Below, piece by piece: positions 33,374-41,630 of a stretch of DNA of 64,000 nucleotides (position 1 is its first letter; the number at the start of each line of letters is the position of its first letter). The notes below the pieces were generated by a model. It was not told where the DNA came from and ran no database searches. It was given only the letters and a program-made list of their open reading frames with translations. Source of the stretch: Streptomyces caelestis (GTDB taxonomy: Bacteria; Actinomycetota; Actinomycetes; Streptomycetales; Streptomycetaceae); the NCBI RefSeq assembly GCF_001279005.1, contig NZ_LGCN01000132.1:149469-213468 (forward strand). The letters run 5' to 3'. A program made the position numbers and the translations under genes.

Positions 33374-33799
33374 TCACACGGCCACGGCGATGGCCACGGC
33401 GACGCCCGCCTCGTGCGTGATGCTCAGGTGCAGGCGGCTGAGCCCGGCGTTCTCGAACGCCCGCGCCGCCCGCCCGGTCAGCCGGGGTGCCGGCGCCCCG
33501 GACGGTTCCCGGCCGATCTCCACGTCCCGCCACGCGCAGCCCGCGCCGTGTCCGCCGAGGGTCTTGCGCACGGCCTCCTTGGCCGCCACCCGGCCGGCCA
33601 GGCAGGCGGCGCGGTGGTGCGCCGACGCCCCCTGGCACAACGCCTGTTCGGCCGGGGTGAGCAGCCGGTCGAGCATCGGCTGCCCGCGCCGCTCCAGCAT
33701 GGCGCGCAGCCGGCCGATGCCGACCACGTCGATGCCCACCGCCCGCACACCCGGTACGTCCGGGACACCCGGCACGTCCGGGACATCGGGTCCGGTCAA
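33374..33799 (-). CDS. acpS: holo-ACP synthase (AcpS-type phosphopantetheinyl transferase)
   Basis: About 141 residues from TTG 33799, whose TGA-overlap with the CLF stop (TTGA) suggests coupling; a GTG further in could also serve. AVGIDVVGIGRL supplies the metal-binding Asp (about 24) and GRVAAKEAVRKTLG the catalytic Glu (about 75). It transfers 4'-phosphopantetheine from CoA to the ACP encoded next. A dedicated AcpS inside a type II cluster is uncommon in streptomycetes. The first 18 residues are a PDVPGV-type repeat encoded by near-identical 15-base units. Confidence 0.9.
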   Translation of the reverse strand: MTGPDVPDVPGVPDVPGVRAVGIDVVGIGRLRAMLERRGQPMLDRLLTPAEQALCQGASAHHRAACLAGRVAAKEAVRKTLGGHGAGCAWRDVEIGREPSGAPAPRLTGRAARAFENAGLSRLHLSITHEAGVAVAIAVAV

Positions 33800-35034
33800 C
33801 GCCTCAGCACCAGGCACGCGTTGACACCTCCCAACCCCCGTGAGACCACCAGCGTGTGCTCCCACCCGGGAGCGGGCCGGGCCTCGCCGCGCACCAGGTC
33901 CAGGTCGATGCCCGGCGCCGGGCGGTCGAGGTTGACGGTGGCCGGGACCGTCTCCTCCCGCATGCCCCGCAGGGCCAGCGCCACGTCGGCGGGCGCGGCG
34001 GCGCCGAGCAGATGACCGAACCCTGACTTGGGCACGGTGACCGGCACCCGGGCCGCGGCCGGTCCGAAGGCCTCGTGCAGCGCGTAGCCCTCGGTGACGT
34101 CCTCGAAGGGGATCGCGGAACCGTGGGCGAACACCGCTCCCAGGTCCCCGCCCGAGACGCCGGCCCGGTCGGCCGCGGTGCGCATGGCGCGGCCGAGGAC
34201 CTGGCCGGTCGGTTCGACGGTGTAGTACGGCATGTAGCCGTCGGTGCTCACGCCCCAGCCGGCCAGTTCGCCGAGGATCGTCGCGCCCCGGCGTTCGGCG
34301 TGCTCGCGCCGTTCCAGGATCAGGAACACCGCGCCCTCACCGAAGACGCTGCCGCCGTGCCCGGCGTCGAAGGGCCGGTACAGCTCGTCGGGGGCGAGCG
34401 TGCCGCGGGCCTTGGCGCCGAGCCCGCTGGTCTCCAGGCACAGCCAGCCGTACGGTGACAGCGGCGCCTCGACGCCGCCCGCGATGACGACGTCGACGCG
34501 GTCGCGCAGCAGCGCCTCGGCCCCGCCGATCAGGGCGTACGCGCCGCTCGCGCGGTCGGCCACGAAGGTGCGGGCCGGGCCCTTGACGCCCTGGTCGATG
34601 CAGATGTTGCCCTGCGGGGCGGCGGGGAACCAGGCGGTCGCCTGGTAGGGGCTGACCGCGCGCGGACCGTCGGTCCACAGGTTGCGCAGCTCGCGTTCGG
34701 CGAACTCCCAGCCGCCGAGGATGTTGCCGACCATGACGCCGGTGCGCTCGGGGGTGACGTCCGTGCCGATGGCGACGCCGGCCTCGTCGAGGGCCTGGCG
34801 CACGGCGTGGACGGCCAGGTGCGTGAAGCGGTCGGTGCGCTTGACGAACCGGGACGGCAGCTCGGCGTCGGCGTCGAAGCCGCTCTGTCCCGCGGCCGGG
34901 CAGGCGTAGGCCGAGGCGTCGAAGCGGTCGATGGCGGTGACGTGCGCGGCCCCTTCCCGGGCTCCCTCCCACAGGGGGCCGAGGCCCGTGCCGGCCGGGG
35001 TGACCGCGCCGATTCCGGTGACGACGACGCTCAT
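33796..35034 (-). CDS. ketosynthase chain-length factor (KS-beta, CLF)
   Basis: 412 residues, KS fold. In place of the active Cys the sequence reads TFVADRASGA, so Arg161 stands where aromatic CLFs have Gln161 (as act CLF) and KS-alpha has Cys. HGSAIPFEDVTEG and KSGFGHLLGAAAPADV keep the outline of the His motifs. Heterodimer partner of KS-alpha that sets chain length and, with Gln, decarboxylates malonyl-ACP to prime. ATG overlaps the KS-alpha stop (ATGA). The Arg may alter priming; see findings. Confidence 0.92.
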   Translation of the reverse strand: MSVVVTGIGAVTPAGTGLGPLWEGAREGAAHVTAIDRFDASAYACPAAGQSGFDADAELPSRFVKRTDRFTHLAVHAVRQALDEAGVAIGTDVTPERTGVMVGNILGGWEFAERELRNLWTDGPRAVSPYQATAWFPAAPQGNICIDQGVKGPARTFVADRASGAYALIGGAEALLRDRVDVVIAGGVEAPLSPYGWLCLETSGLGAKARGTLAPDELYRPFDAGHGGSVFGEGAVFLILERREHAERRGATILGELAGWGVSTDGYMPYYTVEPTGQVLGRAMRTAADRAGVSGGDLGAVFAHGSAIPFEDVTEGYALHEAFGPAAARVPVTVPKSGFGHLLGAAAPADVALALRGMREETVPATVNLDRPAPGIDLDLVRGEARPAPGWEHTLVVSRGLGGVNACLVLRR

Positions 35035-36317
35035 CGCCGGCCTCCTTCCCGGACCGCGCCGGCGACCAGGGCCGCGTGCAGGCCGGCGAAGCCGCTGGCG
35101 TCCTTGAGGATGACCTCGCCGTCCCAGGGGCGTCCGGTGCCCGGCACGTAGTCGAGGTCGCACGTCGGGTCGGGGTTCTCGTAGTTGGCGGTGGGGTGCA
35201 CGAAGCGGTGGGTGCAGGCCAGGGCGCACAGCACGAGCTCCATGGCGCTGGCCGCGGCCAGGGCGTGGCCCAGCATGGACTTGGCGGAGTTCACCGGGAT
35301 CGCCCGGGCGCGCGGGCCCAGGGCGAGTTTGAGCGCGCTGGTCTCGCAGGTGTCGTTCTGCCGGGTCGAGCTGCCGTGCGAGCTGACGTGGTCGATGTCG
35401 TCGGGGGTCAGTCCGGCGCGCTGGACGGCCTGGGTCATGGCACGGGTCAGATCGGCGCCGTCGGACAGCAGGTCGGTCATGTGGATGGCGTTGGAGGTGT
35501 GGGAGAAGCCGTCGACCCGCAGGTACGGCGTCGCCCCGCGGGCTCGTGCGTGCTCCCGTTCCTCCAGCACCAGGATGCCGCAGCCCTCGCCCAGCACGAA
35601 CCCGTCGCGCCCGTCGTCGTAGGGGCGTGAGGCGGCCTCGGGCCGGTCCTTGTGGGCACGGGAGAGACAGTTGATGATCTCGAAGGAGGCCACGGTGACC
35701 GGGGTGATGGGCGCCTCGGTGGCTCCGGCGATCATCACGTCCGCGTCCCCGTGGGCGATGGTCTCGAAGGCGTGGCCGACGGCGTCGATGCCGCCGATGC
35801 AGCCGGTGGACAGGGTGACGCACGGGCCCTGCGCCCCGAACAGGGCGGACAGGACCGTGCCGGGGGTGTTCGACATGGAGGCGAGGTACAGGTCGCGGCC
35901 CGCCTTCGCCGGGTCGACGGGCTTGCGGCCCTGGTCCGTGACGGCGAGGAACTCCTCCTCCATCTTGGGTGTGCCGCAGATCGCCGTGGACAGCGAGATG
36001 CCGGTGCGGTCGGCCGCGTGACCGCCGGCTTCGAGGCCGGCGTCCCGCATGGCCTGGGCGGCGGCCGCGACGGCGAACTGCACGTACCTGTCCAGCCGTT
36101 GCACCTCGGGCGGCAGGGAGGGTATCTGCTCCTCGAATCCGGGTACTTCCGCCACCGCGTCGGAGAGGAAGGCGAACTCCTTGAACAGGGCGGAACTGGT
36201 GATGTCGGAAAGCGGTTTGGTGACGCTCCTGCCCGCCGAGACCGTGTCCCAGAAGGCGTCCTTTCCTATTCCCGCCGGGCTGACGACTCCGAGCCCGGTG
36301 ACGACCACTTCTCGCAT
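35031..36317 (-). CDS. ketosynthase alpha (KS-alpha) of type II PKS
   Basis: 428 residues. Active Cys173 in LSTGCIGGIDAVGHA, His314 in VSSHGSSTRQND and His351 in SAKSMLGHALAAASAMEL form the Claisen-condensation triad. MIAGATEAPITPVTVASFEIINC is typical of aromatic KS-alpha proteins. It elongates the poly-beta-ketone with malonyl-ACP as dimer with CLF. ATG 36317 is two bases after the methyltransferase stop. Sequence deviates from act/whiE type in several positions (STGCIGG for STGCTSG), pointing to a divergent clade. Confidence 0.95.
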   Translation of the reverse strand: MREVVVTGLGVVSPAGIGKDAFWDTVSAGRSVTKPLSDITSSALFKEFAFLSDAVAEVPGFEEQIPSLPPEVQRLDRYVQFAVAAAAQAMRDAGLEAGGHAADRTGISLSTAICGTPKMEEEFLAVTDQGRKPVDPAKAGRDLYLASMSNTPGTVLSALFGAQGPCVTLSTGCIGGIDAVGHAFETIAHGDADVMIAGATEAPITPVTVASFEIINCLSRAHKDRPEAASRPYDDGRDGFVLGEGCGILVLEEREHARARGATPYLRVDGFSHTSNAIHMTDLLSDGADLTRAMTQAVQRAGLTPDDIDHVSSHGSSTRQNDTCETSALKLALGPRARAIPVNSAKSMLGHALAAASAMELVLCALACTHRFVHPTANYENPDPTCDLDYVPGTGRPWDGEVILKDASGFAGLHAALVAGAVREGGRR

Positions 36318-36319
36318 GG

Positions 36320-37363
36320 TTACTGCCTTTCTCCCGTCAGGGCCGTCACCAGCCCGCGAGTGACGCATTCCTTCGCCGTGATCCCGGCCTCGGCCATGAG
36401 GGCGCGGTATTCGTCGGCCTCGGGCAGGCCGCCGTTCTCGGTGTTCACCAGGAGGCTGAGCGCGAGCATGGGGCGGCCGAGCGGGGGCTGTCCGGGCGGC
36501 GTCCGCATGATGTCGGCGAGCAGCAGCGTGCCGCCGGGCCTCAGTACGCGGGCGCACTCCCGGATCAGCCGGGCGGCGGTCCGCCGGCCGGCGAACCGGC
36601 CCGCGTGCGCCATGACGACGGTGTCGAACTCGCCCTCGGCGAACGGCGTGCTGCCGAAGTCGGCCGCCACGAAGCGGAACCTTCCGGCGACCCCGAACTC
36701 CGCGGCGCGCTCGCGGGCCACGGCGAGGAGGGCCGGATCGTCGTGTGCGGTCACCCTCGCCCGGGGGTCGGCGCCGGCCAGCGCGATGCCCCACTCCCCG
36801 CTGCCGCAGGTGAGGTCCAGGACCCGGCCGGCGTCGACCGGCCCCAGGGCCGCGACCACGCCGGACGCGATCCGCACGGCGAGCGGGAAGGCGCCGGCGA
36901 ACATGCCCCGGTGGCGCCCGCGCCCGGCCGGGTCCCCGAGGTCGCCGCCGCGGTCGCCGGAGCGCGCGAGGGGCGTGAGCGCGCTCCAGCGGTCCCACTG
37001 CGCGAGCACCTCGTCGAAGTGGTCCCCGAGGTAGGCCGGGGCTCCTTCCACCAGGTACGCGCGCGCCGTCCCGGTCGGCGACCAGCCCGCCGCGCCGTCA
37101 CCCGACACCAGCCCGAAGTCCTCCAGGACCTCGAGCAGTTCGCCCAGTATCCGCGCGTCGCAGCCCAGGTCGCCGGCGAGCCGCGCCGTGGTGCGCGGCG
37201 CCCCGGCCAGGGCGGTGAACACGCCCAGGTCCAGGGCCGTGCCCAGTGCCCTCGCCCGGGCGAAGCCGAAGTTGAGGGCCAGCAGCGGTGCGGGGTCGGG
37301 CAGTTCGGTGTAGCGGGCGAGGGCCGTGGCGACGGAGGCCGGCGGCGTGGGCGTGTCCGTCAC
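36320..37363 (-). CDS. SAM-dependent O-methyltransferase-fold enzyme 1
   Basis: 347 residues. N-terminal helical dimerisation/winged-helix domain (ARALGTALDLGVFTALAGAPRTTARLAGDLGCDARILGELLEVLEDFGLV) followed by a Rossmann SAM domain with VLDLTCGSGEWGIAL (about 170-184). Architecture of plant-type O-methyltransferases used in aromatic polyketide pathways. Start GTG 37363 overlaps the stop of the second methyltransferase (GTGA). It and its neighbour share fold and a similar C-terminus (LLVNTENGG versus LLVNTEEGE), suggesting an old duplication. Confidence 0.9.
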   Translation of the reverse strand: MTDTPTPPASVATALARYTELPDPAPLLALNFGFARARALGTALDLGVFTALAGAPRTTARLAGDLGCDARILGELLEVLEDFGLVSGDGAAGWSPTGTARAYLVEGAPAYLGDHFDEVLAQWDRWSALTPLARSGDRGGDLGDPAGRGRHRGMFAGAFPLAVRIASGVVAALGPVDAGRVLDLTCGSGEWGIALAGADPRARVTAHDDPALLAVARERAAEFGVAGRFRFVAADFGSTPFAEGEFDTVVMAHAGRFAGRRTAARLIRECARVLRPGGTLLLADIMRTPPGQPPLGRPMLALSLLVNTENGGLPEADEYRALMAEAGITAKECVTRGLVTALTGERQ

Positions 37364-38391
37364 CCGGAGCCCTTCGTCGCGACGAGCAGCCCGGACAGCG
37401 CCGACACGTTCCCGGTCTCCACGTCCCGGAATCCGGCGGCATCCACCCAGGAGCGGATCTCGTCGACGTCCCGGACCTCGCCCTCCTCGGTGTTGACCAG
37501 CAGGATCAGCCCGAACATGGAGGGGAAGAGCCCGGAGGCGAGCGACGGCATGTGGGAGTGCACCAGCAGCCGCCCGCCGTCGGGGAGATGGGCGTGGATC
37601 CGCTTCACCAGGTGCGCGGCGCGCTCGGGTCCGTAACCGTCGAGGACGTGGGAGAGCAGGACGGCGTCGCTCTCGGGCCAGGCGTCCTCCATGATGTCGG
37701 CGGGCACGACCTCGATCCGGTCCTTGAGCCCGGCCTCCTCCACGTTGGCGCGGGCCAGGTCGGTGACGGCGGGGTAGTCGAGGGAGGTGACGCGCAGCCC
37801 GGGGTGGTGCTTGGCGAGCGCGATGGAGTAGTCGCCGGAGCCGCAGCCCAGGTCGATGATGTGGCGCACGCCGTCCAGGGGCGCGACGGCGGCCAGCCGG
37901 TCCGCCTGGAGGCGGGAGCTGACCCGCATGGCCTGGATGAGCCGGCCGGTGCCCTCGCGGCCCTCGCCGGCCGCGGCGCCCTGGTCGCGGTACCCCTTCT
38001 TCAGCACCCGCTGGTTGAGCGAGGCGTTGGCGCGCACGGCCTCGTCGAGCCGGGCGAAGTGGCCGAAGTGGGAGTCCTGGTGCTCGGCGAAGCCGCCCAT
38101 GTAGTCGGGTCGCCCGGCGACCAGGTAGCGGTCGGCCTCCTCGCTGTTGCGGTACGTCCCGTCCTCGGCTCGCACGAGGTCCAGGCCCCTGAGCGCGACG
38201 AGGAGCGCCCGGGTGGGGCGCGGACTGAGGCCGAGCTCGCCGGCCAGGTCCTCCACGGTGCGCGGCGCCTTGTCCAGGGCTTCGAAGACTCCCAGGTCGA
38301 GGGCGGTGAACACCGCCTTCGACTGGAGGTAGGCGGTCAGGATGGAGTGGACCCGGGAGGAGTCCTCCCGGGCAGGCGTCGTGGTGGTCAC
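37360..38391 (-). CDS. SAM-dependent O-methyltransferase-fold enzyme 2
   Basis: 343 residues. Dimerisation domain VHSILTAYLQSKAVFTALDLGVFEALDKAPRTVEDLAGELG and SAM motif HIIDLGCGSGDYSIAL near residue 170; DIMEDAWPESDAVLLSHVLDGYG follows. Same family as the adjacent gene and close to methyltransferases acting on polyketide hydroxyl or, in some cases, carbon centres. Start GTG 38391 overlaps the cupin stop (GTGA). Confidence 0.9.
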   Translation of the reverse strand: MTTTTPAREDSSRVHSILTAYLQSKAVFTALDLGVFEALDKAPRTVEDLAGELGLSPRPTRALLVALRGLDLVRAEDGTYRNSEEADRYLVAGRPDYMGGFAEHQDSHFGHFARLDEAVRANASLNQRVLKKGYRDQGAAAGEGREGTGRLIQAMRVSSRLQADRLAAVAPLDGVRHIIDLGCGSGDYSIALAKHHPGLRVTSLDYPAVTDLARANVEEAGLKDRIEVVPADIMEDAWPESDAVLLSHVLDGYGPERAAHLVKRIHAHLPDGGRLLVHSHMPSLASGLFPSMFGLILLVNTEEGEVRDVDEIRSWVDAAGFRDVETGNVSALSGLLVATKGSG

Positions 38392-38819
38392 TTGCCCTCC
38401 AGGAGGCTGGTGTACTCGGGCAGCTGGGTGTACTCGTAGGGGTCCTCGGAGAGGAACACGTTGCGCACCGGGGGCCGCTCGGTGGGGGCGACGACCAGGA
38501 ACCGGCAGGTCTGGTCGGGTCCGGTCACGAAGCCGTGCGGCTCGTTGCGCGGGATGAAGATGGCGTCGCCGGGGCCGACCTGCTCGGTGCGGCCCTGGTC
38601 GGGCATGACGAGGCCCATGGAGCCCTCGATCACGTAGATCTCGTGCTCCCACTCGTGGAAGTGGGGCGGGGTGGAACCGTTCGGCGCCACCTCGAACTCG
38701 GTGAGGACGAACCGGTCGGCGCCGTCCGGTGTGTCAATGAGCTTGCGGTGGGTCGTCTCCTTGGCACCCGGCTCCCGTACGATTTCGGCCTTCACCTGTG
38801 TCCGGTGCACGCGTTTCAT
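38388..38819 (-). CDS. cupin domain protein, first gene of the polyketide operon
   Basis: 143 residues, one double-stranded beta-helix. Metal ligands are in PPHFHEWEHEIYVIEGSMG and GDAIFIPRNEPHGF. Cupins in type II clusters have been linked to cyclisation or dioxygenation steps; here it could assist ring closure or isomerisation. ATG 38819 with GAAGGG seven bases ahead; all twelve following genes run in the same direction with overlaps or short gaps, so this is the operon head. Confidence 0.88.
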   Translation of the reverse strand: MKRVHRTQVKAEIVREPGAKETTHRKLIDTPDGADRFVLTEFEVAPNGSTPPHFHEWEHEIYVIEGSMGLVMPDQGRTEQVGPGDAIFIPRNEPHGFVTGPDQTCRFLVVAPTERPPVRNVFLSEDPYEYTQLPEYTSLLEGK

Positions 38820-38856
38820 CCGACACCCTTCTTTATCACCGGGGAATTCCCGATTC

Positions 38857-38878
38857 CGGAATGCGAGCGGAATGCGAC
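38857..38878 (-). promoter_or_regulatory. 11-bp-spaced direct repeats upstream of the polyketide operon
   Basis: Minus strand: heptamer TCGCATT twice with exact 11-bp periodicity (10 of 11 bases identical), about 40 bases before the cupin ATG. Streptomyces antibiotic regulatory proteins (SARPs) bind such heptameric direct repeats. Two palindromes, ATTCCGGAAT (38853-38862) and GGGAATTCCC (38842-38851), overlap or follow. No SARP gene is present in the window. Confidence 0.55.
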
Positions 38879-38879
38879 A

Positions 38880-39673
38880 GGTTCCGCCGGCCGGTTCCTG
38901 CCGCACCGGCTTTCGATCTCGCCGACCGCCGGTGCCGAATCTAGGTGAGCGCCTCGGGCCGTCTCGACGGGCAAGGGCCACTGCGCGCGCCGGGCGAATG
39001 TCCGGCCGGCGCGTGGGACGAACGCCCACGGGGCCGGGACGGGATCACGCCGACGGTCCTGACCGCGGGGCCCGGCGCGGGCGGACGGGCGAGTGGCCCC
39101 CTGCCCTCGGCGGACACGCGCCCCCCTGATCCGCCTCTTCGACCCGGTCCTCGGACGGAGCCCGCCGGTGGGGCCGGCAACGAGGACCGGGGCGAGGCCG
39201 GGGAGGGCCCGCGCGGACGACGCCGCCGGAAAAGCCGATGCGGACCGCGGCCCGCGCGAGAGGGTGTGTCCGAGGCCTGGTTTCCGCCCCCCCGGCGACG
39301 CGCTCGTGATCGCTCGGGCCGACCGGGCCGGCGCCTCGACCGGCAGCTCGGCGCTCCGCCTCAGTCCGGGGCGGCGGTGCGGGGAGGCGTTCCGGCCCGT
39401 ACCCGCGCTTCGGGCTCGGGCCCGGCGGGCGGCCCCGCCGGCGGAGGAGACGGCGCGACCGCCGGCGGGCGGGCCGGCCCGGGGGCGACTGCTCCCGCTC
39501 CGGGACGCGGCACCACAGCCGGCGCACCACCGCCGGCCCGGGCCTTCCGCGCGTTCCTCACCCTCATAGAGGGGGATATCTCCGTTCCGCAACCCCTGTC
39601 CCTGTCTCCTCCCCCATCCACTACCGTGTCCCCGGGCGCGCATCGCGGCTGATCGGGCGCTCGCCAGGACCGA
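38880..39673. other. long intergenic stretch between polyketide operon and kinase relic
   Basis: About 800 bases. Open frames here are low-complexity Pro/Arg/Gly strings on both strands with no motif, so no gene is supported. The last 120 bases contain CCTCATAGAGGGGGATATC, a possible promoter of the kinase relic. Confidence 0.5.
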
Positions 39674-40048
39674 ATGTCGAGGACACACGGGCAGATCACG
39701 CCCCTGAATCCCGAGGACCCGCCCTCGGTGGGTGACTTCGAGTTCCTCGGCCGGATCGGCCAGGGCGGCATGGGCCAGGTCTTCCTGGGCGAGTCCCTCG
39801 GCGGTGAGCCGGCCGCGGCGAAGGTGATCAAACCGCCGGTCGTGGACTCCGAGTCCCGGCAGCGGTTCGCGCAGGAGATCGAGGTGCTCAAGACCATCTG
39901 GGGTCCGCGCATCGCGGCGTTCCTGGGAGCCGACGCGGAGGCGGAGCAGCCGTGGCCGGCCACCGAGTACGTGGACGGCCCGGACCTGGCGAAGTACGTC
40001 AGGACGCACGGGCCGCTGCCGTCCGTCCTGACCGCGGCGCTCGGCGGC
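39674..40048 (+). pseudogene. Ser/Thr protein kinase, N-terminal fragment
   Basis: The first 125 codons encode a good kinase N-lobe: FEFLGRIGQGGMGQVFLGES (glycine loop), AAAKVIKP (ATP Lys), FAQEIEVLKTIWGPRIAAF (C-helix Glu) and YVDGPDLAKYVRTHGPLPSVLTAALG. Homology stops abruptly at about 40048 where the DNA continues as antisense of a CYTH gene. The catalytic HRDLKPxN and DFG motifs are absent, so it is non-functional as a kinase. An open frame continues to 40621 by chance. Confidence 0.82.
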
Positions 40049-40290
40049 CTGGGAGTAGTCGAGTCCCAGAAGACCGGCGGCCTGCCGGACGGACGCCTCG
40101 TCGGGGCCCTCGATCTCCAGGAGCGTGGGGAGGGCGGGCCAGGTGTCGAAGTCGAAGGCGACCTCTCCCAGGCGCCATTCCTCGCGGTAGTTCTCCTGGT
40201 GGCGGACCTCGGTGAGGCCGACCCGGCGGAGGATGTCGGCCATGGCGTGGAGGTCGGTGACTTCGGTCTCGATCTCCTTGGTGCCGTCGA
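40045..40290 (-). pseudogene. CYTH (class IV adenylate cyclase/ThTPase-like) C-terminal fragment
   Basis: On the minus strand about 80 codons read KEIETEV-(11)-ILRRVGL, YREEW, FDFDTWP-ALPTLLEIEG and GLLGLDYSQ, the second half of a CYTH triphosphate-tunnel domain. The N-terminal EXEXK strand is missing and the C-terminus is cut at the kinase junction. Both neighbours are thus truncated at one breakpoint, a deletion or rearrangement scar. Confidence 0.72.
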
Positions 40291-40462
40291 TCGTCTGAGG
40301 GATCGCCGCCGAGCCGCTGCTCCCCGCACCCGCGGGAATGGTTCCGGTTTCAACCGCACCGCAGTCCGGTCCACCGCCCCCGCAGGGGCCGTCGGCCGCG
40401 CAGCTCGGGCCACTCACCGGCGCTCTGCGCCCCGTACGGGGTGGCCACGAGTTGCTGCAGAC

Positions 40463-40500
40463 GAAGCGGCCGGTCCGAGCAGCCCCGGACCGGCCGCTTC
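40463..40500. terminator. terminator downstream of the alpha/beta hydrolase gene
   Basis: Perfect 15-bp stem (GAAGCGGCCGGTCCG and complement) with an 8-base loop, 85 bases beyond the hydrolase stop at 40585. Confidence 0.75.
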
Positions 40501-40584
40501 CCGGCGAGGGTCGGCACAGTGGCGGTCGCTGTCCTGCTTGCGTGCGCAAGAAAAGCCGCGACTGGCGAGGCCGTGCAGGCCAAG

Positions 40585-41523
40585 TCAGCTGAAGACTGCG
40601 GCCACGGCGTCCGAGAGCTGATTCAGTACGTCCCGCGAGAGTTGCACCGAGCCGGTGAACGAGAGGAAGCCGTGAACGGCTCCGCCGACCGGGAGGTGCT
40701 GGACCGGCACACCGGCGTCGGCCAGCTTGCGGGCGTAGTGGTCGCCCTGGTCGCGCAGGGGGTCGTTCTCGGCGGTGGCGATGAGGGCGGGAGCGAGTCC
40801 GGCCAGTTCGTCACAGCGCGCCGGCGAGACCCGCGGGTCGGCGCCCTGGTCCGGGGTGCTGAGGTAGGCGCCCCAGAACCACTCGAGGTAGGAACGGGAG
40901 AGGACCGGGCCCGTCATGTTCTCGTACATCGAGGGGCTGTCGTCGAACCGGTCGACCGCCGGGTAGGCGAGCACCTGGAGCGTGATGCGCGGTCCCCCGC
41001 GGCGCAGGGAGTCCTGTGCGAGAACCGCGGCGAGGTTGCCGCCGGCGCTCTCGCCGAACACGGCGATGCGCTCTCCGTCGCCCCCGAAGCCGGCGGCGTT
41101 GTCCGCGACCCAGGTCAGCGCGGCGTAGGCGTCGTCGACCGCGGCCGGGAAGCGGTGCTCGGGTGCCAGCCGGTAGTCGACGGAGACCACGATCGTGCCG
41201 GAGCGGTCGGCCACGATGCGGGCCATGTTGTCCTGGGTGTCCAGGTCGCCGAAGACCCACCCGCCGCCGTGGAAGAAGAGCGTCACGGGCAGCGGCCCGG
41301 CGCCCGGCTCGGTGAGGGGCCGGTAGATACGGACGGGTATGTCGCGGCCGTCGGCAGCGGCCGCGGTGTCCCGGACGTCGGCGACCGGTACGGGAGCGCC
41401 GGCCAGGGCGCCGAAGGCGCGCCCGAACGCGCGGTTCTCCGCCACCGTCAGGGTTTCGGGCGCCGGCCCGCCTTGTGCGGCCACGTGCTTGAGCAGGGTC
41501 TCGATCTGGGGGTCGAGGGACAT
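40585..41523 (-). CDS. alpha/beta hydrolase, hormone-sensitive lipase family
   Basis: 312 residues from ATG 41523 (AGGTGA six bases ahead; a GTG at 41532 is possible). Oxyanion motif LFFHGGGWVFGD, nucleophile GESAGG (about 155-160), acid in TAENDPLRDQG and His in AVHGFLS complete the HSL-type triad; YRLAPEHRFPAAVDD is typical. Esterase acting on small esters, cytoplasmic. Divergent TetR gene with two inverted-repeat operators between them implies substrate-inducible repression. Confidence 0.95.
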   Translation of the reverse strand: MSLDPQIETLLKHVAAQGGPAPETLTVAENRAFGRAFGALAGAPVPVADVRDTAAAADGRDIPVRIYRPLTEPGAGPLPVTLFFHGGGWVFGDLDTQDNMARIVADRSGTIVVSVDYRLAPEHRFPAAVDDAYAALTWVADNAAGFGGDGERIAVFGESAGGNLAAVLAQDSLRRGGPRITLQVLAYPAVDRFDDSPSMYENMTGPVLSRSYLEWFWGAYLSTPDQGADPRVSPARCDELAGLAPALIATAENDPLRDQGDHYARKLADAGVPVQHLPVGGAVHGFLSFTGSVQLSRDVLNQLSDAVAAVFS

Positions 41524-41558
41524 GGCACTCACCTGTCTGAAGAGGCGGCCACCCGATA

Positions 41559-41612
41559 TGGAATGACCTTTCCAGGATCATCGACAGGGCATGATTGGAA
41601 TGTCAATTCCAA
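41559..41612. promoter_or_regulatory. two TetR-type operators between hydrolase and tetR
   Basis: Site 1 (41559-41574) TGGAA-N6-TTCCA; site 2 (41595-41612) TTGGAAT-N4-ATTCCAA, a perfect 7-bp repeat. Both share TGGAAT/ATTCCA half-sites, 36 bp apart, covering both divergent promoters. Confidence 0.75.
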
Positions 41613-41630
41613 CTTGGGTAGCGTGGACGC

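Noticed and set aside
38945-39652. 235-codon frame before the kinase relic
   Set aside because: Gly/Pro/Arg low-complexity product on a background where all frames are open; no start signal or homology.
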